Assembly (NCBI GenBank): GCA_036346255.1
Contig: CM070632.1
Location: 31,584,657 to 31,648,656 of the forward strand
DNA length: 64,000 nucleotides
DNA from: Ampelocalamus luodianensis
Lineage: Eukaryota; Streptophyta; Magnoliopsida; Poales; Poaceae
Direction of reading: 5' to 3'
Part shown: piece after piece, positions 34,340-45,725 of the stretch
How the letters are laid out: every line of letters begins with the position of its first letter
Position numbering within the stretch: position 1 is the stretch's first letter
The notes under the pieces: generated by a model
Databases searched by the model: none
What the model was told of the DNA's origin: nothing
The model's input: only the letters and a program-made list of their open reading frames with translations
Position numbers and translations under genes: made by a program

Positions 34340-37291
34340 TGTAACACCCTGGCTAAGCAGAAACCAAAATGTTACCTAAGATACTAACATACAACAAACT
34401 AAATGGAATAAATTTCGACCATTTTTCAAACATAACCTAAAAGATCAATATCTAGTAGAATGAATATAAAAAAAGTTGAATCTGAATTCGACAACAATTC
34501 AATCTCAAGCACCCAATCACATTAAATCAATTATGATAACGCTATCAAGAGTCTATACGAAGATCACTAATCCATTACTATCCCATCCATAACACGAAGG
34601 ATGATAATATCAACAAATAATCAACCTTCACTCATGAGTGACCTAATGCCAAAATTTGACGCTATCACAGTTTATCAATACTCAATAAAAGTACATGATT
34701 TATCAATTGAGCACAAATCAACTTAAGGAGTCTTCTCTCTAACAACTAGGTTAAAGTAGTCCAACTTAACTAAGCCCAAGCAGATAATGAACATCAGCAA
34801 CATGTAAGTGTCACTGACCAACTTCTCTAAAATTTCGGCAGAACCTCCTTTGTATTGGTGACTATACCAGAGGTTCTAGCAACCTAATATAGCATCCTTC
34901 AATATTTTCAATCGTCCAAATTAAACTAATCATCACAGATCCTCCCAAGAGTACTACACAACTAAAGCATTAATCAAAGACATCCACTAGCAAATAGATA
35001 CAAATCAAGCATGAAAGGTCCTAAAAAATAACAAGGAACTAAGAACATAACTGAATCACCCATGAGCACAATTAAAACATCCACCTCGAAGGATGGTCAC
35101 AAAACGTAAACTAAAGAAATTATCAAGAATATGAATTGCGGATAATTGGACTAGTTTATTCATTGTGTTTTGTGTTTATGTGTCGTGCACCATGTCTACC
35201 CCTTCCCATGCATGACGTTGCCTCGAGAGATACCTAGCAAGCACAAAACAGCAAGTGTGAGTTCACGACTCAGCAAAGTGCAAAGCAAGTCAAACAATAG
35301 CATCATAAGTAGTCGTAGGGAATAAACAATTCCATCATGAAATACCGCATTATATACCACAAATCCACCACTTATGCAGAAATGCAATGAACATGTCATG
35401 AATGCATCTCTTCACTTCTTAGCAATTATCGGTAATGCCGAGTAGTGTATCCGTCGATACATACTCTATGCCTGTGCCCTCTAGGCACAGGGATCCAAAG
35501 CCCACACTCCACGAGTGTGGGGACCAAGGCCCGTCCAATACATGACGGGGATCCAATAAATACTCAAGGCATGTGCCCTCAAGGCACAGGGATCCAATGC
35601 CATGATGTAGAATGTAAAGCATGATATCAACTCATCATGATAAGTAATGCTCATAAACATTATCCAACTTAATGTTTCATCTTAAACCATGGCATTCCTT
35701 AATCATTAAATAAAGCAATACACTAATACTACTTGCACTTGCCCACTAACATCATCATGATTCATCATTGTCATTGTTAGTAAGGTAGTCTCATTGCTCA
35801 CCTTGTCCCATCATCATTACCATCAATGTATAGCCATTATCATGCAAGTATCACCATATAAACAGTAACATATACGCATCATCATGTAACCATTAGCATG
35901 CATCATCATGTAAACACTCCCAAGTAGTAAGCATCGTCATTAAACTATGGTATTTAGGCTCATCAACATTACCAAGCAACAATCAACATCAATCAACTAT
36001 GGCATTCCTCAAGTGTATAATATAACAACTCATTAATAATACTTGCACTTGCCTCAACCGAGAGACGGAAGGCAAAAGGCGGAACACTCTAACGCCGGGG
36101 TTCACCACACCTCAATGTTAGCCACAGCCGACTCACCACCATCATCACCATCATACATATGTATCAACCAAGCATCAATCAACACAAGTATTAACAGGAA
36201 TGTGCAATCCCTAATAATCTAAGACCAATACAACAAGTGCATCTTCAATCCCATCCTAAGTTATTGTCTCAATTAACTTGTCTAACAGCATCAAATTATC
36301 AAAGCAAGCATATAAAGGATCATATATGCTTTCATCTTACGTCTTACCTAATAATCTAATATAGAATAGTAACCAGGACGTCACCTTCAATGGTAGCTTG
36401 TGAAACCCCACTGCCATCGGACTATGAAACAATCACCTCCAAGTAGCCACCTCCACCTTCAATTAAAACACCACGAACATGCATACATAAAAACCATCTA
36501 GCATTAGGACTTGATCCAACCTCGAACTCTGAACTTGATTTAACAAAGAACAAGAAGGGGAAAAACAGAACCAAGCCAGCCGGGCGTAGGTTAGGTGCGG
36601 GAGAGCAGACGAGGGCACGCTGGCGGGTGAGCCCCAGGAGGAAGCAGAAGCGGCGCTGGACCGGCAGTCATGCGCGGGCCTGAACCGGGCGCGAGGCCGA
36701 CCGAAGGAGGCGGCGTCGGGAGGCGCCCTAGCCGAAGTCGGGCCGAGCTAGGGTAGCTTTGGTAGTAGAGCTGGAAGGGCGGCACCGGGCGCACAGGAGG
36801 TGCACGGGCCGGGCCACAAGGGCACAAACGACGGCACAGGGAGAGACACAAGTGGGCGCGCGAGTGCAGCTGGCGGCCCGGCGGCGGCGGCACTGGTGAG
36901 CCGGCTCTGGTAGCAACACCAGTGAGAGGCAGTGCCACGATGAAGTTCGGCCGGAGCTAAGTCGCCAGGAAAAAAGAGATGGCTGCTGTGGGGATTGGGG
37001 AGGGATGGAAGGGCCAGGAGGGGCGGCGGCCAATCAAGGGGAGGAAGTGGGAAGTTCGGCCAGGGGAAGAAGAGCTGGGTGGCTAGGGTTAAGGGGTGCC
37101 TCCCTTTCTTTTCCACAAAGGCCGGCCCACTAAAGGCTGCTACACAATGCGCCAAGGGCCCAAAGTTCAAACGCTCTCAGAAAAAACATAATTTGAGCCA
37201 AATTCCATCTCTAAACGTTGATGTAATCGAAATTGAATAAGTTTCCTTCTCTCGAATAATGTTTTCTCTAATCGAAATTTGGGGTATTACA
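34340..37291 (-). repeat. 5' LTR of element D
   Basis: Mate of 18782-21729, ends gggtattaca before ctctt. Differences are few and mostly transitions. The 115-147 aa ORFs at 36591-37170 sit in the same GC-rich block as those of the left LTR but differ in frame and length, so they are not genes. Confidence 0.93.
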
Positions 37292-38363
37292 CTCTTGACT
37301 TAGTACTTTGGTGTGTGTTAGCTATGAGTCGCAAGAGGTCGCAGGAGGGACGGTGTTGGGAGCATTGTAGTTGTCCGAAAGCCTTCGCTGGGATGGGATT
37401 TGTTGGCTTTCGGCTTTACAATGTAAGCGTATGGGTTCCTATCCATACGAGCGGCTCGTAGTTGATACACAATATTGGAAATGTCTCGTAGGACTTAGCC
37501 GTGCCGGCATACCTTCGGAAGTGTGCTTCATCTAGTGGCAAAAAGGCGGTCTGAAGTGTGGGTACATTGGTACACCCTTGCAGGTTTAAATCTATTCGAA
37601 TAGCCTCATCCTAGATTATGGACACGCTTGGTTAGGTTTTGCAAGAGTTAGACTACAACCTTTTAATTAAAACTTGATGGGTGGTATGAATCGGGGATTC
37701 ATGCTATGTTGTGGTGACTATTGGGTTAGTCACCTCTAGGTTGTTACTTATGTTTATTATGGTTACCTCGCTGTTATTTCAATGATTAAAAACAGATTTG
37801 ATAAATTGCTTTCAATCTATTACATTATTGCAAATAAAAATTGCTTTACGCGTCCAATTAACCATATAACTATCTCTTTGTTAAAGCTTTCATGTAGCTA
37901 TGTATAGGCTTGTTACTCGTAAGTCTTGCGAGTACATTATTGTACTCACCTGCATTGCTTGTTGTGTGTAGAGGAGGAAGTGGATCCCCAAGGGGTCTAC
38001 TTCTGTGAGTTTTGCTACGGATCGTGTGACTAGCTTGGCAGCTCGGTTGGTTGCCTTATGGGTTATGTGGCTAACCGATCGTATTTTGTTTATAGCCATC
38101 TTATGGCATTTTTGCTTTCACTGTTACTTGTTGCTTTGATGTCATTTGGCCGGTCGGCTCTTTTGTAATAACTCTATATTATGTATGTATTTTGCTAGAC
38201 TTGTTATTATGTGATGTATGGAATTGATGCATGCTTTTGTAAAGATGTATGTGTGCTGCAATTCTGGGAAGCACATGTCCATCGAGGCACGGTATATTTT
38301 GCTTGTGATGCTAGAGCCAATAGAAGGCTAAGTATTACAAGCTAAATAAACCGGGGTCTCACA
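37292..38363 (+). repeat. LTR of family X, second piece
   Basis: Continues 17122-18781 after the ctctt duplication and ends ccggggtctcaca. The last 630 bp match 56214-56813. A GAGTAC/GTACTC hairpin (37930-37947) is followed by ctgcat...tgtgtagag. No primer site follows the end, so this is a 3' LTR or solo LTR. It interrupts a copia LTR that resumes at 38364. Confidence 0.78.
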
Positions 38364-39082
38364 ATTCCACTCCTAGACGTGTGGATATCGTAGAGGTGTT
38401 GCTGATCCACGATCTACGCAAGGAACATCATAGGTTGCTAGTGGAGACAATCGGTGTCGATGACATTGAATTATCGACTATGACCACTTTATCGACGTGC
38501 TCGATGTTGGATCATGCTGCTCCAACTCTTCTTCCACTGCACTGCATATCTAGTGGTAACGATCTATGATCTCTTGTTTGCATGGTTTCCTAGTTTACGT
38601 GGTAAAATTTTTGAATTGCTAGATAGTGTAGTCTACCTTTATCCCTTAAATGGGTACCACTTTGTTCATACTATCTTTTCGAGGGCAGAGCCAAAGATGA
38701 ATATGTTTGTCAAACACATCCCTCGTGACCCCCCGTTGGCAAGTACTACAACAGCAATACGAGACAGATTTAAGGCCTTATCATGGACCTTGAGCTACAA
38801 CCTTTGGTGGATGGGTCTCCGTGATTCCCCCGCATCAATGATCTAAGGAATTAGGTATAACCTATCACTCTTCTACCTTTCATCCTCATCTCATCTAGTG
38901 GTTCTATCCTCCATGTCCTGCAAGGGAAAATAGTGCACAGTTGACGTTCATACAACCATCATGATGAACATCATCACAAGAATAGACTAGACCATACCAC
39001 ATCCCAGATCTATATCATGATCTTTACATTGGGATACTCTGTGACCTCAAGAACTTAATAGATTACTCAATAATGAAAGAAG

Positions 39083-40629
39083 TGTTGGTGATATGCCCTA
39101 AGAGGCCATCATAGAGATGGTTGTATCATGTCTATATTTATGAATTATAGAATAAATACTATTATATTCCTTGGATGGGTTATCATTTATAAAAATTAAC
39201 AAGTATGTGATTTGCTGGTGAAGCTCTTTGATAGTTGTATGATGTCATTCTAAAAGTATCCTTGGTCGGATGTCACTAATCAAGACACTAGTGACTTATC
39301 GACCAACATATGTATTAAATGATGATCATGTTTTACCGGTCATAAATATGGGGATATCGAACGAATAATTTGAGAACATGTTAGAGAACATGGTGTTGGA
39401 TTGACCCACCTTGATATACTATTGAGATTGTTATGATTCTATGTGTCATTAGTTGGTCTCAAGTAGTGATGATGTATAATCCTTAGACCTGAGATCAACA
39501 TGGTTTCCTACATATGTAATAGTGCACTTAGGGGTTACCAGACGGTACTCTGTAACTGGATAGTTATAAAAATAGCTTTTAGGTATGCTATAAAATATGC
39601 GGAGGGATGTGATTGGTCGGATATGAGATTTGCCTCTCCTAGTATAACAGAAGAGATATCTCTGGGCCCTTCGATGTGGTTAGATAATGGAAGTGCATGG
39701 CCATGCCACAAGTGGTCGAAGAGTCAATCACACAAAGTTATCCGTCACTAAATCGAGAAAAGATTGAACGGTCCATGGATAACAAATATCTCACATGAAG
39801 TTTGACCAAATATCTTGAGGCAAAAGGAGAATACACAAACAAGTCATTTAGTCCGGCCAGGTACGAACTGATCGTATGGAGATACAGACTGGTCGTAAGC
39901 TGATCGTACATGATCACTAAATGGTCGACGAACTGGTCGTAAGGTGTTACGAACTAGTTATGACTAGATGTGAACTGGTCGTATAGGGATATGATCTAAG
40001 CATGAGTGATAAGGACATGGTCGATATAATCTTTTTTGTATTCAGGTGTCTCTATGTCCGGTTAAGAACCGCTACCAACTTGTGATCAGAAAGGAGTTTC
40101 TGAGTCACAACCGATTACGCATGAACCTACAGAGTCACACACTTAACAAGTTGAAATAGACTAGTTTGGATTGGATCCTTTATGGGCTCTTTATAAGGGG
40201 AGGTGGAGGGCTTTACAAGTTTCGAGTTACGTGTTACACCATCCACCAAAACTCTAGCCACCACCTCCCGATGGCCTTGCTATGTGTGCTGGTGCTGCCA
40301 CACCAGTGTACGGCGTTTCCACCCGTGGACATGTGGATACCGTAGAGGCGCTACTATGACTGTTGTTGCGTTGATTGAGGACGATACGCGACCTATGCAA
40401 GGAATGCGAGAGGCTGCTGGAGGACACGATCGAAGGCCAAGGACTTTAGACGATCGACGACGACAACTACATCAACATGCTCGACGTTGGACCAGACTAC
40501 TCCAACACTTCTTCCGTTGCACTGCGTGTCTAGTGGTAACAATCTATGATCTCTTACTTGCTTGGCATCCTAGTTTACGTGGTAGAATTTTTGAATTGTA
40601 TACTAGTGTAGCCTATCTGCATCCTAACA
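39083..40629 (+). repeat. 3' LTR of Angela/BARE-type copia element
   Basis: Starts TGTTGG and ends cctaaca; 1547 bp. The TATA-like ctctttataagg at 40187-40198 sits where these LTRs carry their promoter. The 145-aa ORF at 40203-40640 starts just after it but has no known domain, so it is not called. Confidence 0.83.
40187..40198 (+). promoter_or_regulatory. TATA-like box of copia LTR
   Basis: ctctttataagg inside the LTR, about 440 bp from its end. Expected start of the transcript near 40225. Confidence 0.5.
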
Positions 40630-41741
40630 AGAACACATGAATAACATAGAGACGACACCACACAAGGTCTAGAAATAATAGAATAAACCACAAAACCAAT
40701 CCGTTGAAGAAATCATTCGTGGATGCGCAGGTCCAAGTTGTCGGGATGATCTAGAACAGTTTATGGCTAAATCCTATGGAGAAATGTGGTGGAATGGATG
40801 ATCTAGAGGTGGAAGAAGGTGCCGGGGCACCCTTCCCCATTAGGAGTTGGTGGTGACTCTATGGCGATCTTATCCCCTCAATGTTATCTTTCGACCCCCT
40901 TCACGACGTAGTATTTAAGGTATTGTGAAGCCTCCGTGCGGAATTTAGGGCTGGGACCATCGCCATCATGTTCTGTTTGATGAGACGAGCCACATAGATG
41001 GTGATACAGTCATGTGACCATATCACAAGTCGAATTGCTCTTTGGAGACTCCAATCGCGACACAGCTTCTTTTGTTGCGTTCCTCTTGACTCCTAGATTC
41101 ACACGGTGCGGTTGGTTGCCCTAGAATACCTTCCAGAAATGTGAGATTCTCCTTGATTCCTTCCTGATTTCATCAGTACCTTACATCTGTGGGATTTCTG
41201 CATAGACCTAGCTTTATTTAATTATTCAAGACTACGATAGATAGAGATAATAGTAAATATGTAGAATAACAGTAATAAATATGTATGCAAAATGCACACA
41301 TTAACCTTCCAAAGCTTAATCCTTTGCTCGTCCTCGAGCAAAAATTGAGCTCATGAGCATGATCCTCGTTGTTTATGTAACTTAATTCTAACATTATGAT
41401 TGCATGCATTGCAGCAAAACTAGATTCTTCAAAGATCAATGAAAATCCTTGTTTCAACATTACCCTTTCATTTACTTTTATTTGCGAGAGACCATACATT
41501 CACAACCACAAAACTATGAGAAATTAAAGTTCATATTATGAGCCTAACATGTGAGCTTCCCTAGCATTTTCCATCGTTCAATACTAAAGTGGGAAACAAA
41601 AGGATTGAGCAAGAAAATCAACTCAAAACAAAACATGACTATCGTGACTACCAAACACAGTATTGTGTTTTCTTGTTTGCCAAATATAAAAGAAATTACA
41701 TCTCTATTAACTTAACTTTGGCTCTACGACTACTGAGAAGA
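40630..41741. other. Unclassified non-coding stretch
   Basis: No convincing ORF, LTR end or inverted repeat. A ctttgctcgtcctcgagcaaaa motif near 41320-41343 (palindromic ctcg...cgag core) resembles sequence common around grass transposons. It may be part of the hAT-related copy that follows. Confidence 0.4.
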
Positions 41742-41743
41742 TC

Positions 41744-41831
<88 letters not shown>
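41742..41831. repeat. (TA)n microsatellite
   Basis: About 90 bp of nearly pure TA, with a few TACA interruptions, directly beside the 3' end of the transposase relict. It generates a spurious YIYIYI ORF. Confidence 0.97.
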
Positions 41832-41834
<3 letters not shown>

Positions 41835-42395
41835 CATCAGAATCAACTTATGTGCAATTTCTTTCTCGATATAGACAACCATGGAATCTCAAAGGAAGCC
41901 ATCTCCTATTTTATTTCGAAGACGGGTCTTGGTGAGTTTCATAGTTGAAAATGCTGCTAAGTGGTTGCAGTTGACATAGGAAAACTTAGCACTAACCTTA
42001 GCAATCTATCAACTATTGGATAAACAGAGGCTTTACCAATCTTAACTAATCTATTTGCTAAATTGGCAAGCGAGGACAAACTCTTTAGATCAGGATGGCT
42101 ACATACATCAAGATGGTAATGAGGTAGTTGACATTCTAGTTGAGCTGTCTCTTGGCTAGAAAAATCTACAGGATAGAACTTCTCCACTAGAGTACGTATA
42201 TCTGACATGTTGAAAGAGGGAACTCTTGGATCCAAGGATACACTTAGTGTCAAAAGCTCTATTAATTGTACACCAGATCTTTCATTCAACTCGTGCAACT
42301 GTTCATCTATTGCAACATTGAAGACATCCATTTTATAGTGGTGATGAGTGTCAGTATTATCATGCTTGTTGCGAGATTTAGTCACATCAACATAC
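41832..42395 (-). pseudogene. hAT-type transposase / TTF zinc-finger protein, last exon (relict)
   Basis: The minus-strand reading contains MDVFNVAIDEQLHELNERSG, then LTLSVSLDPR and DRLLRLVLSFPMSTATT. These match the C-terminal region and dimerisation domain of plant hAT-like TTF-type zinc-finger proteins (domesticated or mobile transposases with DUF4371). The conserved FSTMKLTKTRLRNKIGDGF and VVYIEKEIAHKL stretches follow in another frame after a stop near 41958, so the copy is frameshifted and also has a stop in the tail. Upstream, tttgtataaattgcag at about 42396-42411 looks like a 3' splice site, so this is probably a last exon. No earlier exon is visible. Confidence 0.72.
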
Positions 42396-42875
42396 CTGCA
42401 ATTTATACAAAACTTTGTCAGATTCACAGTTTACACAAAAATAACTTATAAATATTGTCATCCTACACTGCTTGCTACTCACCGAGCGGCCAAGATGTCG
42501 ACATGGCGATGCTGGAAATTAGAAACTTCCTGGATCGTGGCCAATTACCAATAACGCAAGACACCAAGACCTAGATGGGAATGGATTACAAAAGATAGAT
42601 GAAACAACAACTGTTGAGTCGTGCGTTCCATCGAGGGCAGCTGGTCAGTCATTTGTTGTGTGTAAGGGTTTTGAGCTTTGTTGGGCTTTTTATTTACCAA
42701 TTAAGTTAACTAAGATGGTCCACTACCTACTAAATATTGCATTGTACTTGGAGGTCCATAAATTCCTTGGGGAGGGCCAAGCCCCTGGTCACCCCCTTTC
42801 TCCGCCGTTGGAAGGTAGTGTATCAATGAGAAGATTTTGTTTGCATTGAATCAACAGGAGGAGCATGTTACTGTT
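42396..42875. other. Non-coding stretch upstream of the hAT relict
   Basis: Probably intron or flank of the hAT-like copy; includes ccttggggagggccaagcccc near 42760. No exon is recognised. Confidence 0.35.
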
Positions 42876-43152
42876 TGTGGAATATCTACCCAACTGTAGG
42901 CGTAGTGGCAGATTAGAATCAGATCACAGAAGGTTCTAAAACTTCAGAAAAATGACTAATATATACATGCCTACTGAATATGAATCTTTTTTTAGTTGTC
43001 AAGCTTGTTATGAATATTGTGTGTATATTCATGAGGCCCAACGGACAACATATATAGGGAGTACAAGGAGATATTACAAAAGAATATACTATACATATAT
43101 AAGGAAATACAAAAGGCATATGAGGAAATACAAAGGAATTCCTATTCTAACA
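42876..43152 (-). repeat. Short LTR of a Ty1/copia element
   Basis: On the minus strand it begins TGTTAGAATAGGAATTCC and ends TTCCACA, about 277 bp, directly after a purine tract (43153-43162, coding strand tttgaggggg). Short LTRs of this kind are typical of several small copia lineages. Only this 3' LTR remains. Confidence 0.72.
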
Positions 43153-43163
43153 CCCCCTCAAAC

Positions 43164-43736
43164 TCATGGTGGATCACACACACTGAGTTTGGAGAGAAAA
43201 TACAAATGTTGTACTCTAGTCTGTGGTTTCATGAAGAAGTCATCAATCTGTAACTCTAAGGGCACAAACTGTAAAACAAGTACCCCCTCCTGCACCTGTG
43301 AGCGAGTGTATGAAGCATCCACACCAATGTGTTTGGTGAGCTCATGCTTCACTGGGTCACGAGCAATACTTATAGCACTGTACTGTCAGACAAAAGAGGT
43401 GTAGGTCCCATCACAGGCACTCCAAAATCTGCAAGTAGCCACCTCAACCAAGTAACCTCTGCTGTCACTACTGCTATAGCTCTCAACTTAGCCTCTGCAC
43501 TCGAACGAAAAACTGTGATATGCTTCTTTGTCTTTCAGGCAATCAGGGAGGAGCCAAGAAAAACATAATAAGCGAAAAAGAGAATGACGATGAAAAGGAT
43601 CACTAGCCTATCACATCGGAGTACGCCTGAAGCTGTAGTGAGTTGGAGCTAGGAAAAAACAAACGACGAGAGATAGTTCCATGCAAGTAGCGAAAAACAC
43701 AAAGAAGGTGATTGTAGCAAAGATGGGTACGATGAG
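43164..43736 (-). pseudogene. Copia pol, RT end and RNase H (truncated)
   Basis: The minus strand reads, across frames, a YVFLGSSLI...W-type stretch near 43560, a SAEAKLRAI-type RNase H stretch near 43480, LLADFGVPV, HELTKHIGVDASY (near 43320-43350) and LSKLSVCDPP with a stop at 43164. This is the C-terminal end of a Ty1/copia polyprotein: RNase H removes the RNA strand after first-strand synthesis. At least one frameshift and one stop interrupt it. The stop codon lies a dozen bases before the LTR, normal for the group. Everything upstream was lost where gypsy element Z begins at 43737. Confidence 0.82.
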
Positions 43737-44056
43737 TGTAACGTCCCATTTGTCTTAGAGTTATTGCCAGATTTCAAAACCTAAAAAGGAATCTTTTGGT
43801 TTATTGGTTTGCTCAAGCTTAACCTCAACTAAAGTCTTTTAGGTCTTTGTTCGCTGTTGGAGCCTTTGTGTTCTTTGACCTTTAGTTTTCCTTTCTCTTT
43901 GTGCTTTGAGTGCCCCTTAGCCTAGTTTCTCTCTTTTAGACCTCCCTTGCCCAGATCCTCCTTTAGGTTAGGACCTCTCCTAGGTTCGGACCTCCTCTCT
44001 TTGGTTTAGACCTCCTCAGGTTTGGACCTCCTTTGTGTTGGACCTCTTCCTTGTCA

Positions 44057-44184
44057 GGATCTCCCCTTTGTAGATCTTGACTGTCAAGACCTCCTCTTTT
44101 GTAGATCTTGATCGCCAAGACCTCCCCTTTGTAGATCTTGACTGCCAAGACCTCCCCTTTGTAGATCTTAACCGTCAGGACATC
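44057..44184. repeat. 30-bp tandem repeat in LTR Z
   Basis: Four copies of a unit containing gacctcccctttgtagatct, with slight differences between copies. Confidence 0.85.
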
Positions 44185-44400
44185 CTTGGACCTATTTCTT
44201 TAGATCTCCTTCGTTAGATCCTTCTCACATTTGAATCTTATCCATTGAAACTCCCTTTTTGCCCGGCCTCCCTTAAATCCAAACCCTATGCGCACCTTCC
44301 CCTCCTTAGGACCACCCGATCAAGATAGTGTGGCCCTGATTTGTTGCGCCACTCCCTTTATCCTTGGCACCTCCTCCTTGCCCTTAGGACCTCCCCGTTT

Positions 44401-44545
44401 TTTTTTTGCAAAGACCGCTCTCTTCTGTCACGACCACCCTATGTGGTCACGACCTCTAGTCTTTTTTTGCAAAGATCACCCTCTTTTGTCATGACAACCC
44501 TATGTGGTCATGACCTCTGGTCTTTTTGCAAAGACCACCCCCGGT
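44401..44545. repeat. About 58-bp tandem repeat in LTR Z
   Basis: Two and a half copies of a unit with tttttgcaaagac and a palindromic ccaccctatgtggtcacgac part. A related sequence lies inverted in LTR W at about 58300-58450. Confidence 0.8.
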
Positions 44546-45725
44546 AGATAGGACCTCCTTTGCCTCCGTAGGACCTCCTCTTACCCCCTTTGTTGGACCT
44601 CCCCTTTGGTCATGACTTTCTCGTGTTGCTTTGACCAACCTCTTTGTTGGACCTCCCTTTTGGTCACCTACCCTTGACATGTTGCTCTGAGCCTCAGTGC
44701 TTTCACCACTACCTCTCTCACTATTTGTAGCCGAGAGGGCCTCCATCCGCCACCTTTTTTTCTCATTCTTAGCTCCTTTGCTTTCACCTTACTCTCTCCA
44801 TGCTTGAGATCTGAAGTTTCACTCTCCTTTGAGTTGGACCTCTCCTCAAGCCAGGACCTCCTGTTCTTCTGGTTTTAAGTTGGATTTGCTTATGTTCTTT
44901 TATTTTCCTTTAAGTTCTTTTGCCCGAGCTTGCCTTGTTTATTTGGTTCTTTGCGAACGTGTAGGTTCCGAGTTCGAAGAGGAGTTCTTGAATCCAGCAA
45001 CCTTCACAAAAGCCTCCCCATAGCTCAACGAAGGCAAGTCACAGACCTTTGATCATGTTGATCCTAACATTTCAAATATATGTTGTTTTACTCTTATCAT
45101 GCATGGCTACTTTACTAGTAAGGTTTTTGGGCAGTAGCTTTACCTATTTGACATTATACCTCGGATATTTGTACTCATCATGTTGACATGATCTCCCTCG
45201 GACACCCTAGTTTGGGCAGGTTTTGTTGGCACTCTTCGTTTTGCCAATTTGGGATCGTAGTTTGCTTAGCTTAGCTTAGAACCGCGAGTTTAGGAGAATC
45301 TTGTTTTTCCTTCCTTAATAATCTTGACTAATGAACTATGGAACCTGTGGTGTGAGGCCATGGTTGTGCACCTATGGTGTGAGGCCACAGTTGTATTGAT
45401 TGTGGTGTGATGCCACCTTTGTTAAAACTTGTGTGCCAGGACTTGGTGGTCCTTCGGCTTGGGTGAACCCTAAAACCATTTTATGCTCGGGCAAGAAGGT
45501 CGGGAGTGAGTAGTGGGTACTCTAGGGTGGTGCCCTAGAGTCACTTTGAGTTGTGGATGGTCTTACTTGAGCAGCAACTAAGGACTTTACTTTGTGATCA
45601 AATGATTCGGGTATCTTCGTGTAACCACAAGATCACTTTATGGGGGTGGTTTGGGCCAAATAATTAGCAAAGAGCTGGCTTGGTTCTGTTATGGTTGAGC
45701 GTGTGATTCGTTGGTGCAAGAGGGG

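Larger units (their letters stand above)
18782..37291 (-). mobile_element. Full-length LARD-like element D, with element C nested inside
   Basis: LTRs at 18782-21729 and 34340-37291 are nearly identical, and the flanks carry a perfect ctctt duplication (18777-18781, 37292-37296). Primer site at 34326-34337, polypurine tract next to 21730. Without element C and its duplicated bases it is about 9.4 kb. The interior (21730-22099 plus 31221-34339) has no reverse transcriptase, integrase, protease or gag motif in any frame, so it is non-autonomous. It lies within LTR X. Close LTR identity suggests a recent insertion; C is more recent still. Confidence 0.92.
38364..40629 (+). mobile_element. Deleted Ty1/copia element, Angela/BARE-type
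   Basis: The left LTR survives only as its 3' end (38364-about 38650). It matches 40305-40629, the end of the complete right LTR (39083-40629). That LTR opens tgttggtgatatgccctaag, very like Angela/BARE/RIRE1 LTRs of grasses. The 432 bp between them (38651-39082) has no gag, integrase, RT or primer site that I recognise, so it is a large-deletion derivative. LTR X inserted into its left LTR, making this the outermost layer of the nest. Confidence 0.8.
43737..45725 (+). repeat. 5' LTR of gypsy element Z, first piece
   Basis: Begins tgtaacgtcccatttg after atgag (43732-43736). Rich in ggacctcc motifs and in two minisatellites (44057-44184, 44401-44545). A leader-like gaaggcaagtcacag near 45030 fits plus orientation. 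It is interrupted at 45726 by a LARD-like element and resumes near 49090. Confidence 0.75.

Noticed and set aside
40203..40640. 145-aa plus-strand ORF after the copia TATA-like box
   Set aside because: Inside an LTR, no known domain, and not open in the matching piece at 38364-38650.
41589..41831. 80-aa ORF ending in a YIYIYI run
   Set aside because: Product of the TA microsatellite.
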